DNA of 6,489 bases from Chloroflexota bacterium (lineage in GTDB: Bacteria > Chloroflexota > Dehalococcoidia > Lucifugimonadales > Lucifugimonadaceae), in assembly GCA_016210435.1 (NCBI GenBank), contig JACQUF010000019.1, forward strand, positions 1-6,489. The letters are read 5' to 3'. The notes beneath the pieces are model-generated. The model did not search any database. It had not been told where the DNA came from and saw only the letters and a list, made by a program, of their open reading frames with translations. Numbering within the stretch: position 1 is the first letter of the stretch; every line of letters begins with the position of its first letter. Positions 1 to 5,363 of this stretch are shown here, piece after piece. Position numbers and translations under genes: made by a program.

Positions 1-725
1 AGGGAATACGTGCTATCCACCCCGGCGACGATCTCGCGGGCCTGATCCTCGATGGGCTCGCCAGGTCCGGTAACGCAGTTCAGGAGCACGATGTGCTCGT
101 TGTGGCACAGAAGGCCGTGTCCAAGTCCGAAGGAGCCCTTGTCGATCTCCGGAACGTTGTGCCATCGGTATTCGCGACCATGCTGGCCGAACAGACCGGA
201 AAGGACCCGAGGGTCGTCGAAACCGTGCTCCAGGAGAGCACTCGCATCGTGCGCATGGGGCACGGGGTCCTGATCGCTGAGACGCGGCACGGCTTCATAT
301 GTGCGAACGCGGGCGTCGATGCTTCGAATGCGGCGGGAGACGATATCGTAACCATCCTGCCGCGGGACCCAGATGAATCGGCGCGCCGGCTTTGGAACGC
401 GATTCAGAAACGGACCTCCCGGGTGGTGGCTGTCATCGTCTCCGACTCGTTCGGGAGGCCATGGAGGGAAGGCAGCGTCAACGTTGCGATCGGAGTAGCA
501 GGGCTGGCCGCGATCGACGACCTGCGAGGGCTGCCGGATGACCGCGGCCGTCAGATGAGGACCTCCATGGTCGCAGTCGCGGACGAACTGGCGTCGGCCG
601 CCCAGCTTGTAACCGGCGAGACTGGCGGCACTCCCGCCGCGATCATCCGGGGGTACCGATGGAAACCATCGGACGCAGGTTCCTCGCCGCTCAAGCGGCC
701 GCCGGACAGGGACCTGTTTCGTTAG
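1..725 (+). CDS. cofE: Coenzyme F420-0:L-glutamate ligase (CofE), 5' end cut by window
   Basis: This enzyme adds gamma-linked glutamates to F420-0 with GTP, making the polyglutamate tail of the redox cofactor F420 in the cytoplasm. The reading frame is open from base 3 and gives 240 residues before TAG. The family is about 250 residues long, so only roughly the first ten are missing. Motifs seen, numbered from base 3: the PGDD stretch near residue 7; VLVVAQKAVSKSEG at 31-44; ETRHGFICANAGVDASN at 93-109; SDSFGRPWREG at 147-157, followed by NVAIGVAG; and AVADELASAAQLV at 191-203, ending in PAAIIRG. These are the family's conserved metal- and nucleotide-binding blocks. The internal GTG at 93 lies inside a conserved strand and is not the start. 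The protein stops after the CofE domain, with no C-terminal nitroreductase-like domain as in actinobacterial FbiB. Identification is firm from the motifs. The partner cofD is not in view and may lie upstream. Confidence 0.93.
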   Translation, partial: GIRAIHPGDDLAGLILDGLARSGNAVQEHDVLVVAQKAVSKSEGALVDLRNVVPSVFATMLAEQTGKDPRVVETVLQESTRIVRMGHGVLIAETRHGFICANAGVDASNAAGDDIVTILPRDPDESARRLWNAIQKRTSRVVAVIVSDSFGRPWREGSVNVAIGVAGLAAIDDLRGLPDDRGRQMRTSMVAVADELASAAQLVTGETGGTPAAIIRGYRWKPSDAGSSPLKRPPDRDLFR

Positions 726-734
726 CCGCCGCGG

Positions 735-1148
735 TTACGCTTGCTTCTTCCGAGCCATCCCGGCGAGGTACGAGCGGCGTTCTGACGCGCTCATTCCGTG
801 TCGCTGCGTGTCCCAGTAGGTGATGTCGAGGGAATTGCGGAAGTCTTTCGCCTCGCCGCACAGCTTGCACCGTCCGCGACTTGTCGGGCCGTTGGGCGGT
901 TCGATCGACCAGTGGTGTATGCATTCGCCGGCTGCGACCGGCTCAGGCGCGCGAGCGGGCGTCCGAGGACGCCGCGTTTCTGCGGAGCGCCGCGGGCCGC
1001 TCGGAAGGGCCCGTTTCCCGCTTCTGGCCGGGGGGCGACCAACGGGAGCCGACGAGCGAGTAACGCGCCGGGTCTGGCTACGCGCAACCGCCCGGGATGC
1101 CGGGGGCGCTGCGATACGTCTGGTTTGATGCCTGGTCCGTGTTGCCAT
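735..1148 (-). CDS. Small protein: basic Arg/Pro/Ala tail plus C-x-HHW / CxxCG zinc-ribbon-like domain
   Basis: The product is 137 residues and its function is unknown. Residues 1-70 are low-complexity and strongly basic (Arg, Ala, Pro, Ser), like a disordered nucleic-acid-binding tail. The ordered part starts near residue 75, with C76, H78-H79-W80, the block IEPPNGPTSRGRC and C94-x2-C97, followed by a conserved-looking KDFRN and a short helical, basic C-terminus. C76, one of the histidines, C94 and C97 could hold one zinc ion. I associate this HHW...NGPTSRG...CxxCG pattern with small hypothetical proteins of Chloroflexota; that is recollection, not a search. No Shine-Dalgarno precedes the ATG, but a plausible -35/-10 pair ends about 9 bases upstream, so translation may be leaderless. 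A later start inside the basic tail cannot be excluded. It converges on cofE with a 9-base gap. The antisense frames here lack comparable motifs. Confidence 0.75.
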   Translation of the reverse strand: MATRTRHQTRRIAAPPASRAVARSQTRRVTRSSAPVGRPPARSGKRALPSGPRRSAETRRPRTPARAPEPVAAGECIHHWSIEPPNGPTSRGRCKLCGEAKDFRNSLDITYWDTQRHGMSASERRSYLAGMARKKQA

Positions 1149-1157
1149 AAGACTTTA

Positions 1158-1187
1158 ATTCTAGCTGCAACAGCTATCAATTCGCAA
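1158..1187 (-). promoter_or_regulatory. Leftward promoter of the zinc-ribbon gene, possibly leaderless
   Basis: Read on the minus strand, TTGCGA (1187-1182) and TAGAAT (1163-1158) are separated by 18 bases. Transcription would begin about 7 bases after the -10 box, essentially at the ATG (1148). This agrees with the lack of a ribosome binding site. The assignment rests on box match and spacing only. Confidence 0.45.
1162..1176. promoter_or_regulatory. Perfect palindrome TAGCTG-CAA-CAGCTA, operator-like
   Basis: This is an inverted repeat with 6-base arms and a 3-base centre. It is flanked by AATT at 1157-1160 and again at 1179-1182, which roughly extends the symmetry. It lies between the -35 and -10 boxes of the leftward promoter, where a bound dimeric repressor would block RNA polymerase. 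The winged-helix regulator encoded next door is the obvious candidate to bind it, but that link is inference. Confidence 0.4.
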
Positions 1188-1236
1188 GGTTTTCGCGCAT
1201 AGAATGCTGTTTAATCTTTGCAAGCAAGTAAACCGA

Positions 1237-1265
1237 TTGACTCGCTAACCGGAGCGTCCTATATT
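1237..1265 (+). promoter_or_regulatory. Rightward promoter of the winged-helix regulator gene
   Basis: TTGACT (1237-1242) and TATATT (1260-1265) are separated by exactly 17 bases, a near-consensus housekeeping sigma promoter. The expected transcription start is near 1272, giving a leader of about 80 bases to the ATG at 1351. The spacer holds a small inverted repeat, CGCT-N6-AGCG (1243-1256), which could be an operator half-site pair but is too short to insist on. Confidence 0.65.
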
Positions 1266-1350
1266 CTCGTCCGACATCACAGCCGATCCTTTGCGGCCAG
1301 CGACGACGAGGTCGGCGCCTCCCGCTATCGGAGCATTCGAAGAGCTGTCC

Positions 1351-2043
1351 ATGGGGTCCACGCGCGAACAGATTTTGCAGCTCATTCAGCGGCGGCGCAG
1401 CGACACGGTTGCCGGGCTGGCACGCGCCCTTGGCCTGGCGCCGGCTACCGTGCGCAGGCACATGGACATCCTGCAGCGGGACGGCCTGGTGACCTACACG
1501 GAAGCTCGTAGAGGCGCCGGCCGGCCCGAACACTGCTTCTCCCTTACCGAACGCGGCCATGCCTCGCGCCCGAAGGGCTATGACGCGTTGCTCTCAAATC
1601 TGATCGTCGAATTGGGCAAAATGCCGGCGGCCGAGGTTTCGGGCCTGGATGGAAGCCGCATCCTTGCCGACACGATCACCAAGCTGGGAAAGCGCGTCGC
1701 CGGTCAGTACCGGGAATCCAACGGACGCGCGCCAGTGCACGCAGCCGTTCAGGCCCTGCGAGACCGGAATTTTGACCCCGAAATCAGTACCACCGCGGAA
1801 GGGCTCAGGATCACACTCGCCAATTGTCCCTTCCGGTCAGTTGCTCTGACGACGCAGGCAGTTTGCGGGTATGACGCCGCAATCCTGTCGACGATACTGC
1901 GCTCGCCGGTCTCACTCGAAAGGTGCATCACCGGGGGAGCCGAGTGCTGCGTGTACGTCGTGCCGAACAGGGCACGAGCAGCGAACGGGGCAGGGCGCGC
2001 AAAGCATCAGAAGGCGCGGCAGTCCCAGCGCCGTCAGTTATAA
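1351..2043 (+). CDS. Winged-helix transcriptional regulator with C-terminal Cys cluster (COG2345/SufR-like)
   Basis: This is a 230-residue cytoplasmic DNA-binding protein. Residues 1-70 form an ArsR/DeoR-type winged helix: the helix-turn-helix is at about 19-47 (TVAGLARALGLAPATVRRHM..., then DGLV), and the wing is at 51-69 with GAGRPEHCFSLTERG. The middle part (75-150) looks like a helical dimerisation region. The C-terminal part carries NCPF (C159), AVC (C172), RC (C192) and ECC (C199, C200), with spacing C-x12-C-x19-C-x6-CC. Related regulators such as SufR use C-terminal cysteines to bind an Fe-S cluster, so sensing of iron-sulphur state, redox or metal is a reasonable inference. The tail after 205 is basic. 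ATG 1351 is preferred to the in-frame TTG at 1291, because the domain begins right at MGSTREQIL and the TTG has no ribosome binding site. The gene lies just before a cobalamin riboswitch. Its targets are not shown by the sequence. Confidence 0.82.
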   Translation: MGSTREQILQLIQRRRSDTVAGLARALGLAPATVRRHMDILQRDGLVTYTEARRGAGRPEHCFSLTERGHASRPKGYDALLSNLIVELGKMPAAEVSGLDGSRILADTITKLGKRVAGQYRESNGRAPVHAAVQALRDRNFDPEISTTAEGLRITLANCPFRSVALTTQAVCGYDAAILSTILRSPVSLERCITGGAECCVYVVPNRARAANGAGRAKHQKARQSQRRQL

Positions 2044-2044
2044 T
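2039..2044 (+). promoter_or_regulatory. Consensus -10 box TATAAT for the cobalamin-controlled operon
   Basis: A perfect TATAAT overlaps the TAA stop of the regulator gene. At the 17-base distance the -35 region is poor (GCGGCA, 3 of 6), so an activator may be needed or the promoter may be weak. A start near 2050-2052 would place the next hairpin at the very 5' end of the mRNA and leave about 30 bases before the riboswitch. Read-through from the regulator promoter is a possible alternative source of transcripts. Confidence 0.5.
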
Positions 2045-2049
2045 CCAGC

Positions 2050-2065
2050 CCGTCCGAAAGGACGG
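2050..2065 (+). promoter_or_regulatory. Stem-loop CCGTCC-GAAA-GGACGG at the predicted 5' end of the operon mRNA
   Basis: This is a six-pair perfect stem closed by a GNRA (GAAA) tetraloop, a very stable RNA hairpin. The following bases are CACGAAAAATCGAA, with no U run, so it is not a rightward intrinsic terminator. It lies right after the regulator stop codon and about 20 bases before the riboswitch P1 helix. It probably stabilises the leader or insulates riboswitch folding. Confidence 0.6.
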
Positions 2066-2083
2066 CACGAAAAATCGAATACG

Positions 2084-2251
2084 GCGCCCTGGGTACCCCA
2101 ACGGGTTGAAATGGGAAGGCGGTGCAAATCCGCCACGGTTGCGCCACTGTAAGCGGCGAGCTCGCCGGCACGAAGCCACTGTCCCCACGGACGGGACGGG
2201 AAGGCGCCTGCAGCGCCAGAGCCGCAAGTCAGGAGACCTGCCCAGGAGCGC
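2084..2251 (+). ncRNA. Cobalamin riboswitch aptamer (class I, adenosylcobalamin type)
   Basis: This aptamer binds cobalamin in the nascent mRNA. Signatures in order: GAAATGGGAA (2108-2117); the P3 stem GGCGG/CCGCC (2118-2122 with 2130-2134) around TGCAAAT; GCGCCACTGTAAGCGG (2141-2155...), matching the conserved CACTGTAA core; a variable arm with GGGAAGGCGC and GCGCC; and the B12 box GCCGCAAGTCAGGAGACCTGCC (2221-2242). P1 pairs 2084-2093 with 2241-2251: CCTGGG with CCCAGG, then GCGC with GCGC across one bulged A (2247). The order and sequence match the Rfam cobalamin element. It lies upstream of a BtuF/BtuC/BtuD-like operon, its classical target, and an intrinsic terminator follows, indicating transcriptional control. 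Confidence 0.95.
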
Positions 2252-2257
2252 GGGGCT

Positions 2258-2280
2258 CTACTCTGCGTCACACAGGGTGG
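2258..2280 (+). promoter_or_regulatory. Switching hairpin (P13-like) that hides the antiterminator strand
   Basis: CTACTCTG (2258-2265) pairs with CAGGGTGG (2273-2280), giving eight pairs, two of them G-U, with a 7-base loop CGTCACA. The right arm contains CAGGGT (2273-2278), which is the exact complement of ACCCTG (2345-2350) in the terminator. Hairpin formed: terminator free to fold. Hairpin open: CAGGGT can capture the terminator's left arm. In class-I cobalamin riboswitches the loop of this hairpin kisses loop L5 of the aptamer; I could not identify the matching L5 bases here. Confidence 0.5.
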
Positions 2281-2344
2281 TTCCCGTGGTCCGGCAGCGG
2301 CTAGCCTTTCTCGAGTCGCCGGTCACGCAGAATCTTCGTCGAAG

Positions 2345-2374
2345 ACCCTGGCCTGAGTAGCACCAGGGTTTTTT
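2345..2374 (+). terminator. Riboswitch-controlled intrinsic terminator
   Basis: ACCCTGG (2345-2351) pairs perfectly with CCAGGGT (2363-2369) around an 11-base loop, and the right arm runs into a stretch of six T (2369-2374). It lies 65 bases before the lipoprotein ATG and after the cobalamin aptamer, so it should stop transcription of the transport operon when cobalamin is bound. A small hairpin, TCTTC-GTC-GAAGA (2333-2345), abuts its left arm and shares base 2345. Confidence 0.85.
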
Positions 2375-2439
2375 GTTGCCGACGCCGTTCTTCTGGTAAC
2401 GGCCGGCGCATCACCGGCACAAGCGACGAGGATATCGAG

Positions 2440-3432
2440 ATGAAGCGGATCCTTCCCGCCCTGTTCTTTGTGCTCGCGATGGTCGCGGTATTACTGGCCT
2501 GCAGCCGCACGCCCGCGCCGTCACCGAGCGCCGTCCCGACGTCCACGCCCGCGCCGGTGCCGACTGCTACGCCCATGCCTGCCCCTTCGCCCACGCCAAC
2601 ACCGGTGCCTCCCACGCCGACACCGAGTCTCTTTCCGCTGACGGCGACCGGCAGCAACGGTGCTCAGGTCACTTTGCAGAAGCCCCCGGAGCGGATCGTC
2701 GCGATCGATTCAGCGGCCGTCGAGATCCTGTTTGCCCTGGGCGAAGGGAGACGGGTCGCTGGCACCCACACCTTCGTGAACTATCCGCCGGAGACGAAGG
2801 ACATCCCAAAGATCGGCGATGCCTTCAACCTGAACTTCGAGCAGATCGCTGCGCTCAAGCCAGACCTGATCTACATCTTCTTCGACCGCTTTGTCCCGGA
2901 GCTCGGAAAACTCGGGGCGCCCGTGCTCTACCTGAAGTCGCCATCCACCTTCGACCGCGTAGCTGGCCACATGGAAATGTGGGGCGACATCGTTGGGCGG
3001 CCCGAAGCCGGGGAGAAGGTCGCGGGCGAATTCCGTGCCGGGCTTCAGTCGGTCGCGGACCGGGTAAAGGATGTGCAGGATGGCCCGCGCGTCTACGTCG
3101 ACGCCTCACCAATGCTTTGGACGCTCGGATCGGGTTCCCTGGCCGACGAGGTTTTCAAACTCCTCAAGGCGAAGAACGTGTTCTCCGACGTGCCGGGGGC
3201 AAGACAGGTGAGTGCGGAAGAGGTGGTTACGCGGGCACCTGCAGTAATCGTGAGCACGTACGAAGGTGGATCAGACCAGTTCAAGAACGACCCCGCCTTC
3301 GCCAGCGTGCCCGCGGTGAAGGAAGGCCGCCTGTGCGAGTTCGACGGCGCCCTGGTCAGCGTTCCGGGGCCGCGCCTACTCGAAGGAATCACGGCGATCG
3401 CCAGGTGCGTGTACCCGGACAAGTTCCGGTAG
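2440..3432 (+). CDS. btuF: Corrinoid/cobalamin ABC transporter substrate-binding lipoprotein (BtuF-like)
   Basis: This is the extracytoplasmic receptor that delivers corrinoid to the BtuC/BtuD-like importer. Of its 330 residues, 1-20 form a lipoprotein signal (KR, then a hydrophobic run) with lipobox LLA-C21. Residues 22-63 are a Pro/Thr/Ser-rich linker holding the domain away from the membrane, as usual in monoderms. The periplasmic-binding fold (PF01497) starts near 70: PPERIVAIDSAAVEILFALG (82-101), NYPPE (114-118), IGDAFNLNFEQIAALKPDLIY (125-145), and the terminal VPGPRLLEGITAIA (308-321). The two-lobe fold with a single long helix is typical of the BtuF/FhuD/FepB class. A GAGGA ribosome binding site (2428-2432) sits 7 bases before the ATG. 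The riboswitch supports a corrinoid, rather than a siderophore, as ligand. Whether it prefers cobalamin or cobinamide cannot be read from sequence. Confidence 0.88.
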   Translation: MKRILPALFFVLAMVAVLLACSRTPAPSPSAVPTSTPAPVPTATPMPAPSPTPTPVPPTPTPSLFPLTATGSNGAQVTLQKPPERIVAIDSAAVEILFALGEGRRVAGTHTFVNYPPETKDIPKIGDAFNLNFEQIAALKPDLIYIFFDRFVPELGKLGAPVLYLKSPSTFDRVAGHMEMWGDIVGRPEAGEKVAGEFRAGLQSVADRVKDVQDGPRVYVDASPMLWTLGSGSLADEVFKLLKAKNVFSDVPGARQVSAEEVVTRAPAVIVSTYEGGSDQFKNDPAFASVPAVKEGRLCEFDGALVSVPGPRLLEGITAIARCVYPDKFR

Positions 3433-3438
3433 AGAGCG

Positions 3439-4527
3439 ATGGCTCGCATGGAGATCGAAGTACCCCGCCCGGGACTGGCAGGGCCGAGCCGTGCGTTGTC
3501 GGTGGCATACCCATGGCCGCGGCTGGCTGTTGCAGCCGCGGCGGTGGCCGTCATTGGCGTAGTTGCCGCCGGGCTAGGCGCCGTCAATATCCCACCCGGC
3601 ACCGTGGCCTCGATCGTCGCGGACCACATTCCCTGGATCGAGACGGAACGAGCCTGGCCGGAAAGCTGGGAGACGATTGTATGGGAACTGCGACTTCCCC
3701 GGGTGGTGCTGGCCGGCATCGTGGGCGCGGCGCTCGCAGCTTCGGGCGCTACCTACCAGGGGCTGTTCCGCAACCCGCTCGCTGACCCGTACCTGATCGG
3801 CGTCGCGGCGGGCGCAGGGCTGGGTGCGACGGTCGTTCTGGTCAGCGGAGGCCCGGTCAGCTATTGGGGGATCAGTATCTTGCCGATCGCGGCCTTTGCG
3901 GGCGCGATCGGCGCGGTCGCGATCGCCTACGCGATCGCCCGTCGCTCCGGCGGCATTCCGCTCACGACCCTGGTGCTGGCCGGCGTCGCGGTGGCCTCCA
4001 TAGCCGGCGCCATGACCAGCCTGCTGATGATCAGGGCAAACCCGGACGTACGGCCGCTGCTTGGATGGCTTCTTGGCGGCTTCGTGGGCGCCCGCTGGCT
4101 CACCGCCGGAACTATCTTGCCGTATCTCGCGGTGGGCATTGCGGGCATGTTCCTGTACTCGCGCATCCTGAATGTCCTTCAGCTCGGCGAGGAGGAGGCA
4201 GCGCAAGTCGGCGTCGATGTAGAGCGGACAAAGCTGGTCCTGGTGGTACTGGCCACCCTCAGCACCGCGGCCGCGGTTTCCGTGAGCGGCCTCATCGGGT
4301 TCGTGGGGCTCGTCGCCCCGCACGCCGCCCGCCTCCTGTGGGGACACGACCACCGGACGCTCCTCCCGATGGCAATGGCAATGGGGGCCGGGTTCCTGAT
4401 CCTTGCGGACCTTGCGGCGCGCACGGTTGCCCGCCCCAGCGAACTGCCGGTGGGTGTGGTCACGGCCTTCTGCGGCGCGCCGTTCTTCATCTACCTGCTG
4501 GTCCGGCTCGGGAGACACGCCCGATGA
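3439..4527 (+). CDS. btuC: Corrinoid ABC transporter permease (BtuC/FecCD family)
   Basis: This is the membrane channel subunit of the importer, 362 residues with about ten predicted transmembrane helices, the family norm. TM1 is at about 29-50. Family blocks follow: RLPRVV (85-90), GAALAASGATYQGLFRNPLAD (96-116), PYLIGVAAGAGLG (117-129), the cytoplasmic coupling region QLGEEEAAQVGVD (248-260), SGLIGFVGLVAPHAARL (283-299), DHRTLLP (304-310), and ELPVGVVTAFCGAPFF (335-350). The start follows the lipoprotein stop by 6 bases, with a weak GAGAG (3432-3436) as ribosome binding site; the in-frame ATG at 3448 is an alternative. The stop overlaps the ATPase start as ATGA (4524-4527). The family also imports Fe-siderophores and haem; the riboswitch argues for corrinoid. 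Confidence 0.92.
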   Translation: MARMEIEVPRPGLAGPSRALSVAYPWPRLAVAAAAVAVIGVVAAGLGAVNIPPGTVASIVADHIPWIETERAWPESWETIVWELRLPRVVLAGIVGAALAASGATYQGLFRNPLADPYLIGVAAGAGLGATVVLVSGGPVSYWGISILPIAAFAGAIGAVAIAYAIARRSGGIPLTTLVLAGVAVASIAGAMTSLLMIRANPDVRPLLGWLLGGFVGARWLTAGTILPYLAVGIAGMFLYSRILNVLQLGEEEAAQVGVDVERTKLVLVVLATLSTAAAVSVSGLIGFVGLVAPHAARLLWGHDHRTLLPMAMAMGAGFLILADLAARTVARPSELPVGVVTAFCGAPFFIYLLVRLGRHAR

Positions 4528-5363
4528 CTGCGGCCCTCCAACTCAGCGGGGTCTCTCATGCCTATCGCGGCGTGGCGGCGCTGAGCGAGATCAGCCTGAC
4601 CGTTCGGCGAGGGGAAGCCGTGGGCATCGTGGGACCCAACGGCGCTGGCAAGTCGACGCTGCTTCGGATAGGCTCGGGCATCCTCAGGGGCGACGAAGGC
4701 GCTGTATTGATCAACGGCAACGACGTGCGCGGTATGGGGCCGAACGAGCGCGCCCGGATAGTCGCCGCTGTCCCCCAAAACCCCACCGTCCCGGACGGGT
4801 TCAGGGCGCTCGACGTGGTGCTGATGGGGCGCAACCCGCACCTCCGGCTGCTGCAGTGGGAGGGCAGGCGCGACTTCGAAACCGCGCTGGCAGCAATGAG
4901 CCTCACCGACACCGAGCAATTTGCGGACCGACCGTTGAAGTCGCTGTCGGGAGGCGAGCGTCAGCGGGTCTTCATCGCCCGCGCGCTCGCCCAGGAGCCG
5001 GAAGTCCTCGTGCTGGACGAGCCGACGGCACATCTCGACCTCAGATACCAGGTCGAGGTGATGGACACGATCAGCCGCGTCCGCTACGAACGCGGACTGA
5101 CGGTGGTCTGCGCTATGCACGACGTCACGCTGGCAGCACAATACTTCGACCGGCTGGTTGTGCTCGCCGGCGGCCGGATCAGGGCGGCAGGGACACCGGC
5201 GGAAGTGCTGCGCGCAGACCTGCTTTCCGAGGTATTCGGTACAGAAGTGGTAGTGATGCCGCATCCGATGGCCGGTACGCCTGTGGCGCTTCCGATCGGT
5301 ACCCGTCCCCGCACCAGTGCCTCTTACGACGGCCGGGCAGTGGGTAAGGGCGAGCCTCGATGA
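4524..5363 (+). CDS. btuD: Corrinoid ABC transporter ATP-binding protein (BtuD-like)
   Basis: This is the cytoplasmic ATPase that powers the importer as a dimer, 279 residues. Nucleotide-binding motifs are complete: Walker A GPNGAGKST (37-45), Q-loop Q85 in VPQNP, ABC signature LSGGERQR (141-148), Walker B VLVLDE (161-166) with catalytic E166, D-loop AHLD (169-172) and switch H199 in AMHD. The run ALDVVLMGRNPHL (95-107) is typical of the FecE/FhuC/BtuD class. Residues after about 240 form a short accessory extension. The start ATG overlaps the permease stop, with GGGAGA (4510-4515) as ribosome binding site. The same frame is open far upstream inside the permease gene, but that stretch is only an out-of-frame shadow of it. 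The stop overlaps the next start as ATGA. Confidence 0.93.
   Translation: MTAALQLSGVSHAYRGVAALSEISLTVRRGEAVGIVGPNGAGKSTLLRIGSGILRGDEGAVLINGNDVRGMGPNERARIVAAVPQNPTVPDGFRALDVVLMGRNPHLRLLQWEGRRDFETALAAMSLTDTEQFADRPLKSLSGGERQRVFIARALAQEPEVLVLDEPTAHLDLRYQVEVMDTISRVRYERGLTVVCAMHDVTLAAQYFDRLVVLAGGRIRAAGTPAEVLRADLLSEVFGTEVVVMPHPMAGTPVALPIGTRPRTSASYDGRAVGKGEPR

Noticed and set aside
798..1202. Plus-strand open frame opposite the zinc-ribbon gene
   Set aside because: No recognisable motif; the minus strand has the ordered HHW/CxxCG domain and its own promoter.
1291..1350. TTG start giving a 20-residue extension of the winged-helix regulator
   Set aside because: No ribosome binding site, no domain content in the extension, and it lies very close to the predicted transcription start; ATG 1351 fits the family start.
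2050..2065. The GAAA hairpin as an intrinsic terminator of the regulator gene
   Set aside because: No U run follows on the plus strand, so termination there is not supported.
2375..2439. A further control element between terminator and lipoprotein gene
   Set aside because: Apart from the GAGGA ribosome binding site, only short CCGGC-type repeats are present, expected in GC-rich DNA.
2301..2657. Minus-strand frame with a Gly/Val repeat
   Set aside because: The repeat is only the reverse reading of the Pro/Thr linker codons of the lipoprotein, and it crosses the terminator.
3574..4518. 314-residue antisense open frame across the permease gene
   Set aside because: Composition is that of a GC-rich shadow (Arg, Asp, His, Gln rich, no hydrophobic core), while the plus strand has clear BtuC motifs.
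3864..4523. Long open stretch upstream of and in frame with the ATPase gene
   Set aside because: It overlaps the permease gene out of frame, is Arg/Gly-rich low complexity, and has no ABC ATPase homology before MTAALQLSG at 4524.
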